A DNA stretch of 12,654 nt from Helicobacteraceae bacterium (GCA_027084065.1 JALWLR010000207.1:1-12654); one strand, 5' to 3'. Counted from the first letter of the stretch, positions 1-8,187 are shown. Program-made: numbers and translations. The notes: a model not told the origin generated them from the sequence alone.

Positions 1-912
1 CTTGCCGTTATGGGCTTTGTGGATGCTTTGAAAAAACTCCCCTTTTTTTTCAAACTGGCAGATGAGATGGTCGCACATGCAAAAGATGCCGATAAAGTGC
101 TTTTGATGGACTCTTCCGGCTTTAATCTTCCACTGGCAAAAAAGATCAAAAAAGCCTACCCAGATAAAGAAATCATCTACTACATACTCCCTCAGGCATG
201 GGCTTGGAAGAAAAAACGCATTCCTGTTCTTGAGCGCACATGCACACACCTGTGCTCCATTTTACCCTTTGAAAAGGAGTACTACTCGCCAAACGCACCC
301 ATAGAGTATGTGGGGCATCCTCTTCTTGATCTCATTCCCGCCTACAAAGAGAAACTAAACGAGACGGTTAAAGAGGTGCTCTTTATGCCCGGCAGCCGCA
401 AAGGAGAGATAACAAAGCTCATGAGCGTTTTTAAGCAAACAAGACGAGCACTCGGTGCGGATGTCAAGGCGACTATCATCATCCCCAGCTTTTTTTCCAA
501 AGAGGAGATTCACGATCTTTACGGGGATTTGTATGAATTCAATGTTGAACACAATGCCTACGAAGCGATGCTTCGAGCGGATTTTGGTTTTATTTGCAGT
601 GGTACGGCGACACTTGAAGCCGCTTTGATAGGTCTGCCGTTTGTTTTAACCTATATTGCCAACAAACTTGACTATATGATCGCCTCACGGCTTGTAAAGC
701 TCAACTACATCGGTCTGGCGAACATTTTGCTTGAAAAGAAAAACGGCTCGTTCATTCATCCCGAACTGATTCAAGAGGACGTAACACCTAAAAATATGCT
801 GCAACTCTACAATACTCTCGATAAAGAACTGTTTTTAGAGCGCTCCAAAGAGCTGCGCAACTATCTTGCACACGGCAGTGCGAAAAACGTCGCAAAAGTC
901 ATAACCTCTTAA
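1..912 (+). CDS. lpxB: Lipid-A-disaccharide synthase, 3' part (5' end outside window)
   Basis: This glycosyltransferase (GT19 family) joins UDP-2,3-diacylglucosamine to lipid X to make the lipid A disaccharide at the inner face of the inner membrane. The reading frame is open from base 1 (L-A-V before the first Met), so the Met at base 10 is internal. About 50 N-terminal residues are missing, judged from the usual 350-380 residue length; 303 residues are visible. Family motifs, numbered from base 1, are MGFVDAL (4-10), PQAWAW (64-69), VGHPLLD (104-110), PGSRKGEI (130-137) and SGTATLEA (200-207), all in the expected order. The C-terminus ends normally at TAA. The last 14 bases overlap the 3' end of the convergent metallophosphoesterase gene, and no terminator hairpin is visible there. 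The assignment is firm; only the start is unknown. Confidence 0.96.
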   Translation, partial: LAVMGFVDALKKLPFFFKLADEMVAHAKDADKVLLMDSSGFNLPLAKKIKKAYPDKEIIYYILPQAWAWKKKRIPVLERTCTHLCSILPFEKEYYSPNAPIEYVGHPLLDLIPAYKEKLNETVKEVLFMPGSRKGEITKLMSVFKQTRRALGADVKATIIIPSFFSKEEIHDLYGDLYEFNVEHNAYEAMLRADFGFICSGTATLEAALIGLPFVLTYIANKLDYMIASRLVKLNYIGLANILLEKKNGSFIHPELIQEDVTPKNMLQLYNTLDKELFLERSKELRNYLAHGSAKNVAKVITS

Positions 913-1687
913 GCTCATAAGAGACACCCTCGCGATTTACATGCACGATGATGTAATGATAAAATCCGCCGTCTCGCTCATTGGGTGCACCCGCACCACC
1001 TGTTATGATGTAAGGTGTTTTATGCCATACTCCACTGTAGTAAGAGTGAATATGCGAGGCAAACAGCATCGTCACTCCATAGCGATCAAAAAGTTCGTTT
1101 AGCTCTTTTGCATTTTTAAAATCTTTCATGCTATGTCCTTTTTTGTAAGGACCTTTTCGAGGATCATACAGCGGTACATGCAAAAAGACAAAACGATTCG
1201 CATAGCTTTGTGCCTTTTTAAGCTCTGCTTTTAGCCATCGAAGCTGTTTCTTTTTAATTTTTTTCTTATTGGCATTGTCAAGAAAAATAAAATAGCTGTT
1301 TGCATAAACAAAAGAGAAGTAAGGTTTTCCTATGTATTTTTTAAAATTGGATCGAGTTGAGAAAAAGAGCGGGATTTCATGATTGCCAATGGCACTAAGA
1401 ATGGGTTTTTTATATTTGGAGATGATACCTACATACTCTTTGAACTGATACGCCCATCCGTTAGCGACCAAATCCCCGTTGTTCACGCCAAAGATAATCT
1501 CACTTTTATCCAACTTTTCAAGGATTTTTTCAAAAACACCCTCGCCGTCACGATTGTCTCCCATAACGGCAAAAGAAAAGGGTACTCTTTGCGGCTCTTT
1601 GGCTATGCGCTCCAATGCCGCATCGTTAGCGGGTATGCGGGCATACAGATGCCCTAGAAGAAAAAGAAGAACAAAGAAGATTCTCAT
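899..1687 (-). CDS. Secreted calcineurin-like metallophosphoesterase
   Basis: A 262-residue protein with an N-terminal signal peptide (hydrophobic run about 3-15, likely cut after the A at 16), so it is expected in the periplasm. The dinuclear metal site of the calcineurin-like phosphoesterase family is complete: GDNR (43-46), GD (71-72), GNHE (101-104), the lone His 170, SHIH (211-214) and a following GGAG (230-233). The family hydrolyses phosphomonoesters or phosphodiesters; the substrate here cannot be told, and the order of motifs is like purple-acid-phosphatase-type members. The ATG overlaps the dsbD stop as ATGA and has only a weak Shine-Dalgarno sequence, so translation is probably coupled to dsbD. 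Being co-transcribed with dsbD fits an extracytoplasmic role but does not show function. Confidence 0.88.
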   Translation of the reverse strand: MRIFFVLLFLLGHLYARIPANDAALERIAKEPQRVPFSFAVMGDNRDGEGVFEKILEKLDKSEIIFGVNNGDLVANGWAYQFKEYVGIISKYKKPILSAIGNHEIPLFFSTRSNFKKYIGKPYFSFVYANSYFIFLDNANKKKIKKKQLRWLKAELKKAQSYANRFVFLHVPLYDPRKGPYKKGHSMKDFKNAKELNELFDRYGVTMLFASHIHSYYSGVWHKTPYIITGGAGAPNERDGGFYHYIIVHVNREGVSYELKRL

Positions 1688-3450
1688 TTTTGCAGTGTCT
1701 CTAAAAACTCTTCAGGCTCGACAAAACCGACAATCGTTTTTGCCTTTTCCACATTGCCCTGCTCATCTATAAAGATGATAACGGGAGGACCAAAGACCTC
1801 GTACTCTTTACTCAGTTTCTTTTGCTGTTTTTCGTTTTTCGTTACGTCTGCACGAATGAGCACATACTCTTTGAGCGCATTTTGAACTCTAGGGTCGGAA
1901 AATGTTTTTTCTTCCAACTCTTTGCATGCAGCACACCATTTGGCGGAAAAATCAAGTAAAATCTTTTTCCCGTGATATTTTTGGAGTAACACATCCAGCT
2001 CTCCTAGTGTCGTGACCACTTGAAAATCAAGCTCTTTTTTTGCATCTGTTGCACTCTGTTTTCCCAAAGATTTTCCATGCAAAAACTCCAACGGGTGGGT
2101 CATACTCGTACTTCCTGCAAGCGCACCTATACCAAGAGCGAGCGCATAGAAAAAGAGACCTAAAGCTATGGTTCTTTTAAATATATGGCTCTCTTTGTCA
2201 AACGCTCCAAGATAGATAGCACTTCCAAGTCCAAGTAAAGCCCAAAGCAGCATACTGACATAAGGAGAAACAATCTTCTCAAGCATCCATATAGCCACAC
2301 CAAGCATCAAAATACCGAAAATGGCATTGACAAGCGTCATCCACGCTCCTGGTTTAGGCATCAGTTTCCCTGCTCCCGTTCCGACAATCAGTAGCGGAAC
2401 TCCCATACCAAGACCCATTGCAAACAGTGCCGTACCTCCTAACATAGCATCGCCTGTTTGACCTATGTAGACCAAAGCTCCAGCTAGCGGTGCCGCTACA
2501 CACGGTCCGACTATAAGTGCAGATAAAAATCCCATAACACCAACACCGACAACACCGCCTATACCCTGTCCTTTTGAGCTGATTTTGGTAACGAAGCTAT
2601 CTGGAAGTTTGAGTTCATAAAAACCAAACATACTCAAAGCCAGTGCCACAAAAACAAGCGCGAAGCTGACAACGACGTAAGGGTTTTGCAGTGCTGTTTG
2701 AATGTTTTGTCCAAATACACCTGCCAAAGCCCCTGCACCGGCGTAAGCTATAGCCATTGCCGCTACATAGATAAGTGAGAGAAAAAAAGCCCGCTTTGTG
2801 GTAATGTTTTTTCCCTGTGCGACAATGAGACCTGAAATGATTGGAATCATAGGAAAAACACACGGTGTCAAAGACAAAAGCAGACCAAATCCAAAGAAAG
2901 TCGCAATTATCATCCACAAAGAACCGTGACGAAGTGTGTCGGCAATGGTATCTGCTTTGCTCTTTTGTACTTGAGGCGACAAAGCGCTACTTTCATTTTG
3001 GGTACTTTTCATAGCGCTGCTAGAGGAGATTTTCGAAGTGTCTATTTTCAAGCGGTATCTATTCTCCACCGGTTCATAACAAAGCCCCATCGCACTACAA
3101 CCCTGAAAACCAAATAGAAACTCCACCTCTTTTATACCCTGCATCGGTTTGGTTTTTTCAAGCACGATGCGAAATTTCGGATTTCCTTCATAAACGGCGT
3201 CGCCATCATGATCTATCGTTTTTGGTTTGATGATTTTGGCGATTTTTAGACCATCTGCATTTTTGAGCGCAAACTTCAACGCATGATCGTAAATGTAAAT
3301 GGTATCTGATAGTTTCACTTCGGCTACTATCTCTGCGCCTTCTACATGCACTTTTGGTACAAATGCCTCTTCGGGAGAGACAAATTTACCAAATCCCGCA
3401 AAAAGTGCAGCAGGTAAGAGCAGTAGTAGAAAAAGATTTTTCCATTGCAT
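1684..3450 (-). CDS. dsbD: Thiol:disulfide interchange protein DsbD, full three-domain form
   Basis: An inner-membrane reductant conduit that takes electrons from cytoplasmic thioredoxin and passes them to periplasmic thiol proteins. I chose the ATG at 3450 (588 residues) because an AAGGA lies 5 bases upstream and a signal peptide (MQWKNLFLLLLLPAALFA) follows directly. A TTG 27 bases upstream would give 597 residues but has no ribosome binding site. Domains in order are: the periplasmic N-terminal domain with the redox pair Cys118 and Cys124 (GCSAMGLCY); the membrane domain from about 180 to 450 with Cys197 (LTPCVFP) and Cys317 (VGPCVAAP); and a C-terminal thioredoxin domain with CAAC at 506-509. 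All six catalytic cysteines are present, so it should be active. The upstream neighbour is an exported thioredoxin-fold protein, a plausible client. A possible own promoter lies in the 90-base gap upstream. Confidence 0.96.
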   Translation of the reverse strand: MQWKNLFLLLLLPAALFAGFGKFVSPEEAFVPKVHVEGAEIVAEVKLSDTIYIYDHALKFALKNADGLKIAKIIKPKTIDHDGDAVYEGNPKFRIVLEKTKPMQGIKEVEFLFGFQGCSAMGLCYEPVENRYRLKIDTSKISSSSAMKSTQNESSALSPQVQKSKADTIADTLRHGSLWMIIATFFGFGLLLSLTPCVFPMIPIISGLIVAQGKNITTKRAFFLSLIYVAAMAIAYAGAGALAGVFGQNIQTALQNPYVVVSFALVFVALALSMFGFYELKLPDSFVTKISSKGQGIGGVVGVGVMGFLSALIVGPCVAAPLAGALVYIGQTGDAMLGGTALFAMGLGMGVPLLIVGTGAGKLMPKPGAWMTLVNAIFGILMLGVAIWMLEKIVSPYVSMLLWALLGLGSAIYLGAFDKESHIFKRTIALGLFFYALALGIGALAGSTSMTHPLEFLHGKSLGKQSATDAKKELDFQVVTTLGELDVLLQKYHGKKILLDFSAKWCAACKELEEKTFSDPRVQNALKEYVLIRADVTKNEKQQKKLSKEYEVFGPPVIIFIDEQGNVEKAKTIVGFVEPEEFLETLQK

Positions 3451-3455
3451 GGGTG

Positions 3456-3460
3456 TCCTT
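3456..3460 (-). promoter_or_regulatory. Ribosome binding site deciding the dsbD start
   Basis: AAGGA on the minus strand, 5 bases before the ATG at 3450. It supports this ATG over the in-frame TTG at 3477, which has no such sequence in front of it. Confidence 0.7.
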
Positions 3461-3479
3461 TTTAGAATTTTCCTCAAAC

Positions 3480-3494
3480 AAAGAGGATCTCTTT
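3480..3494 (-). repeat. Short inverted repeat in the dsbD leader
   Basis: AAAGAG, a 3-base spacer, then CTCTTT: a perfect 6-base-pair stem. It is downstream of the possible -10 box and about 30 bases before the dsbD ATG. On the minus strand it is followed by CTCTTTGTTTG, a poor U-tract, so it is at best a weak terminator for the upstream genes or a minor leader structure. A stem this short may be chance. Confidence 0.25.
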
Positions 3495-3503
3495 TGTTGC
3501 AAA

Positions 3504-3509
3504 ATTATA
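3504..3509 (-). promoter_or_regulatory. Possible -10 box of dsbD
   Basis: A perfect TATAAT on the minus strand, in the short gap between the yyaL-like stop and dsbD, about 55 bases before the dsbD ATG. No good -35 hexamer stands 16-18 bases upstream, which is usual for the main sigma factor of Campylobacterota. It suggests dsbD and the phosphoesterase can be expressed apart from the three genes upstream. A small inverted repeat follows it at 3480-3494. Confidence 0.45.
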
Positions 3510-3540
3510 CTAAAGAAATATGCAATGAATGTGCAATCAG

Positions 3541-5274
3541 CTAATGCATTTGTAAAAAAGCACGGGTAATGGCGGGAGTATTGTGGTTTGGTCTCTGTAG
3601 ACGCAGCAGTTTTTTAGCAAATCGACACACTTTTTCATCATGAGTGAGTTCACAGTAGCGCATAAGATCCTGCACATACTTTCCATATGCACTTGTGTAG
3701 TATTTATCTTCCGACTTCGCTTTAACTGCAAAAGTAGCGTTGCTTAACAAAAGCACACCGCTTTTAAAAAAGGTATCTTTTGCATGTAGCAATAAATAGT
3801 GCGCAAAAGAGAGATCTTTTGAATCGAGAGTGAGTCTGTATCTTTTAAGCAGTGCTGCAATATAAAAAGCATAATCCTCAAGCATTTCATTCAACTGAGG
3901 TCGACGATTTCCTATAATATAATGATACAGCCTCCCTTTGTCAAACAATTTACGTGCAATCATCGACACTATCGCATCCGCTCTTTTTTTATAGACCTCA
4001 TCGATGCTTCCAGCTTCATAAAGTGCTTCTGCCAGCATCGCGTTGTATGCCGTGTTGACCTTTTCATCACGAAAAGGGGGTTTTTTCTGCATACGAAAAG
4101 CAAAAAGCACTTTTTGCACCCTGCTCCAACATTTAGGACGTTTTCTTCCATCAAGAGTTACATGCACCATGGAATGAAAGTTTGGCCAATCACTTGCGCC
4201 AAGTGCCGCTTTTATGGAGTTTTTGTCTTCGCACTTTGCAACAGCGTTTTGCATCTCATCAAGAGAAAAAAGATAATACCCGCCCTCTTTTGCCTCACTC
4301 TCGGCATCGAGCGCGCTTGCATAGCCTCCATTCCCTAAGAAAAAATGTCGTTTGAGCATAGCCGCACTCTCTACAACAACCTTTTTATACAGCGGTTTTT
4401 TACTTTTTTTATAAGCTTTTGTATAGAGTAAAATCATCTCCGCTTGCGTATAGAGCATCTTTTCAAAATGGGGAATCTCCCAAGAGGCATCGACACTGTA
4501 GCGAAACCATCCACCTTCAACACTGTCATATATGCCGCGCAGTGCCTCAGCATCCAGCGTCTCATAAAGCATCTCGTTCAACTCTTCGCTTTGTAACGCC
4601 TTGACAACATCCATCAAAAGCAGCATCTTTTGCGGCTGGAAAAACTTCGGCGCATCGCCAAAACCGCCGTTGAGATCATCATACTCCTCTTTAAAAGAGT
4701 GTTCCAAAGAGCGTAGCAGTGCCTTTTTTTCCAATGAGGTTGACAAAGCAGATGCTTTATTTTCAACGAAATAGGACTCTTCCGCCAAAGCAAGCTTCTT
4801 TTTATTTTTATAAAGTTGATGGAGTTTTGGCAAAAGAGAGAAAAACTCCCTCTTTGGAATGTAACCCGTCATAAAAAAGGCTTTTTTGTTCGGTGTCAAA
4901 ACGACATGTAAAGGCCAGCCTCCATAGTGCCCTTTTGCATGTAGAAAAAGGCGTTGAAAATAGATGTCTATAAAGGGGAGCTCCTCTTTATCGACTTTGA
5001 TAGGAATGAAATAGCGATTGAGCAAAGCCGCCACTTTTTCATCACTATAAGAGTCTCTCTCCATCACATGACACCAATGACATGTTGAATAACCTATGGA
5101 GAGAAAAACCGGTTTATCCAAACGACGAGCTAAATCGAAGCTTTGCTTACTCCACTCATGCCACAAAACGGGATTATCTTTATGCTGGCGCAAATAGGGA
5201 GAACTTGCATTTTCTAATTCGTTGGCATCTACATGCAAAAACAAAAAAAATAAAAAAAGAGCTACAAGGTACAT
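3541..5274 (-). CDS. Exported DUF255 / YyaL (SSP411-like) thioredoxin-domain protein
   Basis: A 577-residue member of the DUF255 (thioredoxin-like, YyaL / spermatogenesis-associated protein 20) family. A hydrophobic signal-like segment (3-14, probable cut after VDA at 15-17) precedes the family start, SPYLRQH (25-31). The thioredoxin-fold domain carries CHWC at 65-68 inside GYSTCHWCHVM. The GGWPL motif is at 118-122. The rest is an alpha/alpha-barrel-like region resembling glycan epimerases, with SALDAESE, HFEKMLY and EDYAFY motifs. The biochemical role of this family is unsettled. At 577 residues it is shorter than B. subtilis YyaL (about 690). From memory of the family, the blocks after CHWC are altered: DKEELPFID stands where DREERPDID is usual, and KGHYGGWP where TGQGGWP is usual. 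The ATG lies inside the end of the GGDEF-EAL gene (13-base overlap) with no Shine-Dalgarno sequence, so translation is probably coupled. The location next to dsbD suggests a periplasmic thiol function (inference). Confidence 0.88.
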   Translation of the reverse strand: MYLVALFLFFLFLHVDANELENASSPYLRQHKDNPVLWHEWSKQSFDLARRLDKPVFLSIGYSTCHWCHVMERDSYSDEKVAALLNRYFIPIKVDKEELPFIDIYFQRLFLHAKGHYGGWPLHVVLTPNKKAFFMTGYIPKREFFSLLPKLHQLYKNKKKLALAEESYFVENKASALSTSLEKKALLRSLEHSFKEEYDDLNGGFGDAPKFFQPQKMLLLMDVVKALQSEELNEMLYETLDAEALRGIYDSVEGGWFRYSVDASWEIPHFEKMLYTQAEMILLYTKAYKKSKKPLYKKVVVESAAMLKRHFFLGNGGYASALDAESEAKEGGYYLFSLDEMQNAVAKCEDKNSIKAALGASDWPNFHSMVHVTLDGRKRPKCWSRVQKVLFAFRMQKKPPFRDEKVNTAYNAMLAEALYEAGSIDEVYKKRADAIVSMIARKLFDKGRLYHYIIGNRRPQLNEMLEDYAFYIAALLKRYRLTLDSKDLSFAHYLLLHAKDTFFKSGVLLLSNATFAVKAKSEDKYYTSAYGKYVQDLMRYCELTHDEKVCRFAKKLLRLQRPNHNTPAITRAFLQMH

Positions 5275-7262
5275 TCGTGTGAAGAGAACAGCTTTTCAAA
5301 CTCCTCTGCCGGAAGAGGTTTTGAGCAGTAGTAACCTTGATAGATGTCACACTCGATCTTTTTCAAATACTCCAACTGTTGGAGTGTTTCTACCCCTTCT
5401 GCCACAATCTCCAAATGAAGATTTTTCGCAATCGCAACAATCAAATTGACAAACGTAGCCTCTTTTTCATCTTCTAACAAATCATCTATAAACATTTTAT
5501 CTATTTTAATTGTATCAAATGGAATGTTTTTCATATAAGAAAGAGAGGAGTAGCCCGTTCCAAAATCATCGAGCGAGAAGGTAATGCCAAGCTTTTTTAT
5601 CTCTTTGATAGTAGCGACTTTATGTTCGAAGTCCTCCATAAGCACCGACTCGGTCAGCTCAATATCCAACTTGGAGGTATCTATTTTTTTCGTATGCTTT
5701 TGAATAATTGAGAGTAGATTTTTATCTTTAAACTGCACACCAGATACATTGATAGAAATTTTCACATCCCTCAATTTTGTTTTACTCCAGTGCTGAATCT
5801 GCATGCAAGCTTCTTGAATGACCCACTCGCCAAGCTGAATAATAAAACCGTTACTCTCAGCAATTGGGATAAACCTATCTGGAGAAATAATCCCCTGCTT
5901 TGGATCAATAAGGCGGATAAGCGCTTCACATCCCATTATAGCGTTGGTGTGAATGTCCACTTTTGGTTGGTAAAAGAGCTTGAAATACCCCTTTTTCAAC
6001 CCCTCATGCATCAATTTCTCTATATTCACACGCTCTTGAATCAGTTCATTGAGTGACTCTGTGAAAAAATGGTAACTGTTTTTACCTTTTTCTTTCGATT
6101 TGTACATAGCGATGTCTGCATGCTTGAGCAAGGTCGAGACATCCTCTCCATCTTTTGGAAAAATGGCAATTCCCATACTTGCCGTTATTAGTATATGTGT
6201 CTGTGCATCTACTTTTATAGGCTCTGAGAGCTTCTTGCGTATGCGCTCCAAAATGGAAATAACAAGGGTTTCATCTTCTATTTCGTTGATAACTATGACG
6301 AACTCATCACCACCAAAACGCGATACTATGTCATTTTGGCGAACCGAATCAAGAAGAATATGTGCCACCTCTTTTAAAACCAAATCACCAAACTCATGTC
6401 CTCGTGTATCGTTGATATTTTTAAAATCATCCAAGTCAATAAACACAACAGCAAACTTTTTCTTTTCTCGACTATATTTGGAAATAAGCCACTTGAGCTT
6501 TTCAAGTAGACTCAAACGGTTGTACAATCCGCTAAGAGAGTCTTGCGTGGAGAGTTTATAAAGCTCCTCTTGCTCCTTTTTCAAACGCTTGAAGGTCATA
6601 ACTAATGAATAGCGGATACTCTCTATCTCACTAATTAAAAAAGGTTTTGGAGGTTTCTTACTATAATATGCATACTGCCTTAGACTCTCCAACGGTTCTG
6701 CAATAAATTTACGCAAAATCCACCATGCAAACAGAGTGAACAATATGACAAAAATGAAAAAATAGCGCATATATTGCCTAATCTGTTCATTTAAGATAGA
6801 GTCGAGATATTTGGAATTTATATAGATGTAAACAGTGTAATAGTGTGGTTTCAACCCCTTAAAAAGACGTAAAGAGAAACGATAACATTTTTGAGAAAAA
6901 ACATCGACAGATGCAATGTCTCCAATATCTTTACAGACAATCTCCTTATGCATCTCCTCACTTGTCCTGTCAGTCGCATAAAGAACACGATGCTTCGCAT
7001 CTGCTATATGTATATCGTTAAAAAGCGTATTGGTCATTACAGCATTATCCAAGTAGGCCGTAACTGAATTTGCATTGTCTATTTGCATGTTTCGCTGAAG
7101 AAAATGGCGAAGTGTCAAAACTTTTGTCTGAATATTTTCGCGGATGACCTCTTCTATATTGTGTTTGGAGTTGTAAAAAAGGTTGATTGAGAGTGCTAGC
7201 TCCATCACAAAGAGTAAAAAAAGCCCAATAAGAGTAAAAGACCTGATCGAAAGTGACTTCAT
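5262..7262 (-). CDS. Membrane-bound GGDEF-EAL cyclic-di-GMP enzyme with periplasmic sensor domain
   Basis: A 666-residue dual enzyme able in principle both to make and to degrade c-di-GMP. Domains in order: membrane helix about 9-29; periplasmic domain about 30-165 with two cysteines (110 and 126), of no family I can name but possibly Cache-like; membrane helix about 167-184; a linker with coiled-coil character (about 212-236); GGDEF domain about 237-400; EAL domain about 410-660. The GGDEF motif is intact (317-321) and an RxxD inhibitory site (308-311) lies five residues before it. The EAL domain keeps EAL (446-448), Asn505, ELTES (535-539), DDFGTGYSS (565-573), Lys586, AEGVE (621-625) and Gln642, so both halves look active. 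The ATG overlaps the stop of the upstream binding-protein gene (ATGA) and has AAGGAG 11 bases upstream. This tight pairing suggests the binding protein is its periplasmic partner, as NspS is for MbaA in Vibrio cholerae (inference). Confidence 0.95.
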   Translation of the reverse strand: MKSLSIRSFTLIGLFLLFVMELALSINLFYNSKHNIEEVIRENIQTKVLTLRHFLQRNMQIDNANSVTAYLDNAVMTNTLFNDIHIADAKHRVLYATDRTSEEMHKEIVCKDIGDIASVDVFSQKCYRFSLRLFKGLKPHYYTVYIYINSKYLDSILNEQIRQYMRYFFIFVILFTLFAWWILRKFIAEPLESLRQYAYYSKKPPKPFLISEIESIRYSLVMTFKRLKKEQEELYKLSTQDSLSGLYNRLSLLEKLKWLISKYSREKKKFAVVFIDLDDFKNINDTRGHEFGDLVLKEVAHILLDSVRQNDIVSRFGGDEFVIVINEIEDETLVISILERIRKKLSEPIKVDAQTHILITASMGIAIFPKDGEDVSTLLKHADIAMYKSKEKGKNSYHFFTESLNELIQERVNIEKLMHEGLKKGYFKLFYQPKVDIHTNAIMGCEALIRLIDPKQGIISPDRFIPIAESNGFIIQLGEWVIQEACMQIQHWSKTKLRDVKISINVSGVQFKDKNLLSIIQKHTKKIDTSKLDIELTESVLMEDFEHKVATIKEIKKLGITFSLDDFGTGYSSLSYMKNIPFDTIKIDKMFIDDLLEDEKEATFVNLIVAIAKNLHLEIVAEGVETLQQLEYLKKIECDIYQGYYCSKPLPAEEFEKLFSSHECTL

Positions 7263-8155
7263 AAAAGCAGAGTCTCCTTTTTATATCCCATCTTTTCAAT
7301 GATTTGCAACAACTCTTTTGAGGGTTTGTTGATCCACTCAATAGAGTCTAAAGCATCTTCATACTCTTTGTATGAGATATTTCCAAGATACTTTTTTACA
7401 TGTCGGTAGGATTGTTTTGGATCTTTTTTTATAGCTTCGATTTTTGTATCGATAAGCTTTTTAAGACGCTGAAGTTTCTCTTTGTGTGTTGCTAGGAGTT
7501 TTGTTCTGGCACACAAAGCATCTATAATGACAAGATCATGTATATCTTTTGTCGAGGCTATGACCTCAAAACCCTTTTTTCTCAACTCCACATCATAAGG
7601 AGTGTAGGTAACTATGAGTATGGTTTTATTTGGATTGTTTTTGACATCGAGAATTTTCTGTTGATCTTCATTTATGTATATGAACTCTTTTTTACTCAAG
7701 TCTCTTTTTTTTACAAACTCACTAAAAAGCTCACTGTTGATGGAGTCTACCTCCAAGTAGACATAAATTTTCTTTGCTTTTTTTAGCTCTTGAAGCGACT
7801 TGTTGGCAAGAATCATATCGCCTCCGTTGGAGCGATCAAGCAAAATAACAGGAACTATATCTTTTATCATCTCTTTAAGCATATAGTACTCATGCTGTGT
7901 CGTCGTGACCATATCGGCTTTGCCGACGTTGAAAATCTCCGCCGCCTCTGCTAGTGAAACATTTGTAAGCAGACGAAAACCCTCTTTTTCCAACTCGCCT
8001 GTTTCTTGTGCATAAAATAGCGGTGCATAGCCTATCCACGAGTTTGTTGCAATGGTTATCATGGGTTTTGTGCTCTTATTCGAATCTAGAAAACAACCTC
8101 CAGATACAACCATAACAATAAACATCATCATAATAAAGCATATATTTTTTCGCAT
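7259..8155 (-). CDS. Orphan substrate-binding lipoprotein (NMT1 / TauA / SsuA-like)
   Basis: A 298-residue periplasmic binding protein. The N-terminus is a short signal peptide ending VVSGGC, with Cys21 as the probable lipidated residue; the -3 position is Ser rather than the usual Leu, so lipidation is likely but not certain. The mature part begins with a strand and loop typical of nitrate/taurine/sulfonate and thiamine-precursor binding proteins: TIATNSWIGYAPLFYA (34-49), then ADMVTTTQHE (80-89) and LDRSNGGDMIL (106-116). The ligand cannot be read from sequence. No ABC permease or ATPase gene lies beside it; instead the stop overlaps the start of a GGDEF-EAL gene by 4 bases. This points to a sensing rather than transport job (inference). 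The ATG at 8155 has AAAGG 6 bases upstream and a TATAAT about 33 bases upstream, so it is probably the first gene of the minus-strand operon. Confidence 0.88.
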   Translation of the reverse strand: MRKNICFIMMMFIVMVVSGGCFLDSNKSTKPMITIATNSWIGYAPLFYAQETGELEKEGFRLLTNVSLAEAAEIFNVGKADMVTTTQHEYYMLKEMIKDIVPVILLDRSNGGDMILANKSLQELKKAKKIYVYLEVDSINSELFSEFVKKRDLSKKEFIYINEDQQKILDVKNNPNKTILIVTYTPYDVELRKKGFEVIASTKDIHDLVIIDALCARTKLLATHKEKLQRLKKLIDTKIEAIKKDPKQSYRHVKKYLGNISYKEYEDALDSIEWINKPSKELLQIIEKMGYKKETLLL

Positions 8156-8187
8156 GAGTCACCTTTATGCAACTTTGATATAACCGC

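Noticed and set aside
3451..3477. Longer dsbD starting at the TTG at 3477
   Set aside because: There is no ribosome binding site before the TTG, while the ATG at 3450 has AAGGA at good spacing and begins a clean signal peptide.
3922..4338. Plus-strand ORF of 138 codons
   Set aside because: It lies wholly inside the DUF255 gene on the other strand, shows no family motif and has low-complexity, Cys/His-rich composition typical of antisense frames.
6100..6561. Plus-strand ORF of 153 codons
   Set aside because: It is antisense to the GGDEF domain, which is clearly real; the ORF is a Ser-rich shadow with no recognisable motif.
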